From contig OZ244915.1 of the NCBI GenBank assembly GCA_965221815.1, forward strand, positions 3,162,001-3,226,000: a stretch of 64,000 nt of DNA, in the 5' to 3' direction. A model generated the notes under the pieces. The model had not been told where the DNA came from and did not search any database. It saw only the letters and a program-made list of their open reading frames with translations. This DNA comes from JAPOXR01 sp965221815 (GTDB lineage Bacteria > Pseudomonadota > Alphaproteobacteria > Rhodobacterales > Rhodobacteraceae). Made by a program: the position numbers and the translations under genes. This document shows, one piece after another, positions 62,802-64,000 of the stretch (its first letter is position 1; every line of letters begins with the position of its first letter).

Positions 62802-63803
62802 ATGGCCAGAGAAATCGCTGAAATTCCAGCGGTGATTTCACGCCAACTCGCGGCGTTTGATGTTTACCTTGAAACCGGTCGCATGCTGAAACGCGACGGA
62901 ACACGCGGGATTATCACTTGCGCGCGCGGGACATCAGATCACGCGGCCACGTACTTCAAGTATCTGATGGAGACACAGGTGGGCATACCGGTTGCATCCA
63001 TCGGTCCTTCCATTGCTTCGATCTATGGGGCCCCCTTGCAGCTTGATGGATTTTTCTGCTTGTCCTTCTCCCAGTCAGGCGGCAGTCCTGATCTTGCCCT
63101 TTTACAACGCACTGCGAAGAAGGGCGGTGCCAAGACAATTGCAATACTGAATGCCACCGAGAATCCTCTTGGTATTGATGCCGATCACATACTTCCCATT
63201 CTGGCCGGACCCGAGAAAGCTATTGCCGCGACGAAGTCCTTTGTTGGCATGCTTGTCGCGTCCTTAGGATTAGTGGCAGGTTATATCGGGGACACAAACA
63301 TTACGGATGCTCTTGTGGAACTTCCCGATCTGACGCGTGAATCGCTGGCATGCGATTGGTCGGCAGCCATGGACTTGGCGCAAAACAACTCGGTTTTTTG
63401 CGTGGGGCGTGGCCTCAATATGGCAATCGCTGCTGAGGCAGCGCTGAAATTGAAGGAGACATGTCGGCTTCACGCTGAAGCCTACTCTGCCGCGGAGCTG
63501 CTGCATGGCCCGGTGGCGATTGCGGGCAAGACACTCGGGGCCCTGATCTTTGGATCTCAAGGCGTCGCCGGCAATACCATCACCAACGCCTTTGAGCGGT
63601 TACGGGACGACGGCGTGCACGTCCATCTTGCGGGTTCAATGCCGGGCTCTTCCGTCTTGCCCGTCCCTGCAACGGAAGATGACATTCTCGAACCTGTCCT
63701 GCAGGCGGTTGCATTTTACCGATTTGTTGAAGGACTTTCGACGGCCACGGGCAATAACCCTGATGCGCCAGCCGGGCTTCAGAAGGTTACAGAGACTGTT
63801 TGA
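62802..63803 (+). CDS. SIS-domain sugar isomerase/deaminase (GlmS C-half/AgaS-like)
   Basis: A 333-residue protein with two SIS domains. The first has ITCARGTSDHAATYFKYLME (about 38-57) and LSFSQSGGSPDLALLQRTA; the second has VFCVGRGLNMAIAAEAALKL with KETCRLHAEAYSAAELLHGP, the pattern of glucosamine-6-phosphate synthase isomerase domains. Without a glutaminase domain such proteins often act as amino-sugar-phosphate deaminases. That fits the ROK regulator and M20 hydrolase of this operon. It is the last gene seen. Confidence 0.85.
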   Translation: MAREIAEIPAVISRQLAAFDVYLETGRMLKRDGTRGIITCARGTSDHAATYFKYLMETQVGIPVASIGPSIASIYGAPLQLDGFFCLSFSQSGGSPDLALLQRTAKKGGAKTIAILNATENPLGIDADHILPILAGPEKAIAATKSFVGMLVASLGLVAGYIGDTNITDALVELPDLTRESLACDWSAAMDLAQNNSVFCVGRGLNMAIAAEAALKLKETCRLHAEAYSAAELLHGPVAIAGKTLGALIFGSQGVAGNTITNAFERLRDDGVHVHLAGSMPGSSVLPVPATEDDILEPVLQAVAFYRFVEGLSTATGNNPDAPAGLQKVTETV

Positions 63804-64000
63804 CCGGAGATATTGAGGGTCTCGTGCGGCTTCCGTCGAGCGGCAGGCCAGACCGCCGCCCGGGCGACGCCTGAAAATGATCATCTAGGGCACGGCACCG
63901 GGCGCAGACGTGGATGATCACGCGTCCATCATGTCCACGGAGTGTGCCTGGATCTTTCAGATGTCTGTATTCTGTATGGGCGCAGACTTGTCGGCGGACG
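63787..64000 (-). CDS. Hypothetical protein with Cys/His pairs, C-terminal part (runs off the window)
   Basis: An open minus-strand frame enters from the window end and stops at TAA 63787-63789, overlapping the SIS gene end by 17 bp. It reads VRRQVCAHTEYRHLKDPGTL and VIIHVCARCRALDDHF, then a basic proline-rich tail. C, H, C, C placement could bind zinc. Coding is plausible but not certain because the start is outside the window. Confidence 0.35.
   Translation of the reverse strand, partial: VRRQVCAHTEYRHLKDPGTLRGHDGRVIIHVCARCRALDDHFQASPGRRSGLPLDGSRTRPSISPVKQSL

Overview
The window looks like an alphaproteobacterial replicon rich in mobile DNA. The lineage rests on gene order and family content: a ribonuclease D-like exonuclease, arabinose-5-phosphate isomerase and LptC cluster, an aglEFGAK alpha-glucoside operon, and many binding-protein-dependent sugar transporters. 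Chromosome-type genes (LPS genes, a tRNA-Leu) sit beside plasmid-type genes (parA with a ribbon-helix-helix partner, and a RepA-like initiator with iteron-like repeats). I read this as a chromosome or chromid that has absorbed plasmid sequence; the sequence alone does not prove it.

Layout. 1-2.1 kb: a cut-off XRE regulator, a zinc-ribbon unknown and a parA/RHH partition pair. 2.3-4.6 kb: three small secreted-protein genes whose starts contain long C homopolymers. 4.8-14.4 kb (minus): an operon of TorT-like binding protein, ABC ATPase, permease, PxpA, biotin carrier, biotin carboxylase, PxpB and PxpC (broken by an IS630 element), then a tiny ORF and a cupin; a LysR gene diverges from it. 16.4-19.1 kb: a fused 2-oxoacid dehydrogenase E1 and a lone lipoyl domain. 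19.5-22.8 kb: an overlapping AAA ATPase/PD-(D/E)XK pair, an IS110 relic and a Uma2 nuclease. 23.2-27.9 kb: a sugar ABC operon, convergent with lptC-kdsD-rnd (28.0-30.5 kb). 30.7-33 kb: a DUF4143 ATPase, a 271-bp MITE-like element and tRNA-Leu(CAG). 33-36.4 kb: a fourth secreted-protein gene split by an IS5-type element, then transposase relics. 36.5-44.6 kb: a LacI regulator and the alpha-glucoside operon. 44.8-53.7 kb: transposase fragments, an intact ISKra4-type element, a frameshifted rep gene, iteron-like repeats, the fifth secreted-protein gene and recombinase relics. 54-64 kb: an EF-G-like GTPase, then a ROK-controlled operon for uptake and processing of an unknown, possibly amino-sugar, compound.

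Most notable pattern. Five loci (about 2.3, 3.7, 4.6, 33.1 and 51.0 kb) share one design: a start codon, a few polar codons, an uninterrupted run of 10 to 19 C, then a Sec signal peptide. The run length decides whether the start is in frame with the signal peptide. Two are in frame as read (4.6 and 51.0 kb) and three are not (2.3, 3.7 and 33.1 kb). At least three encode related mature proteins (a CPxG-like start, a late [IL]CF[QK] motif), and two share a 5' leader with a strong hairpin. This looks like a phase-variable family of exported proteins that is also being eroded by a nonsense codon and an IS insertion.
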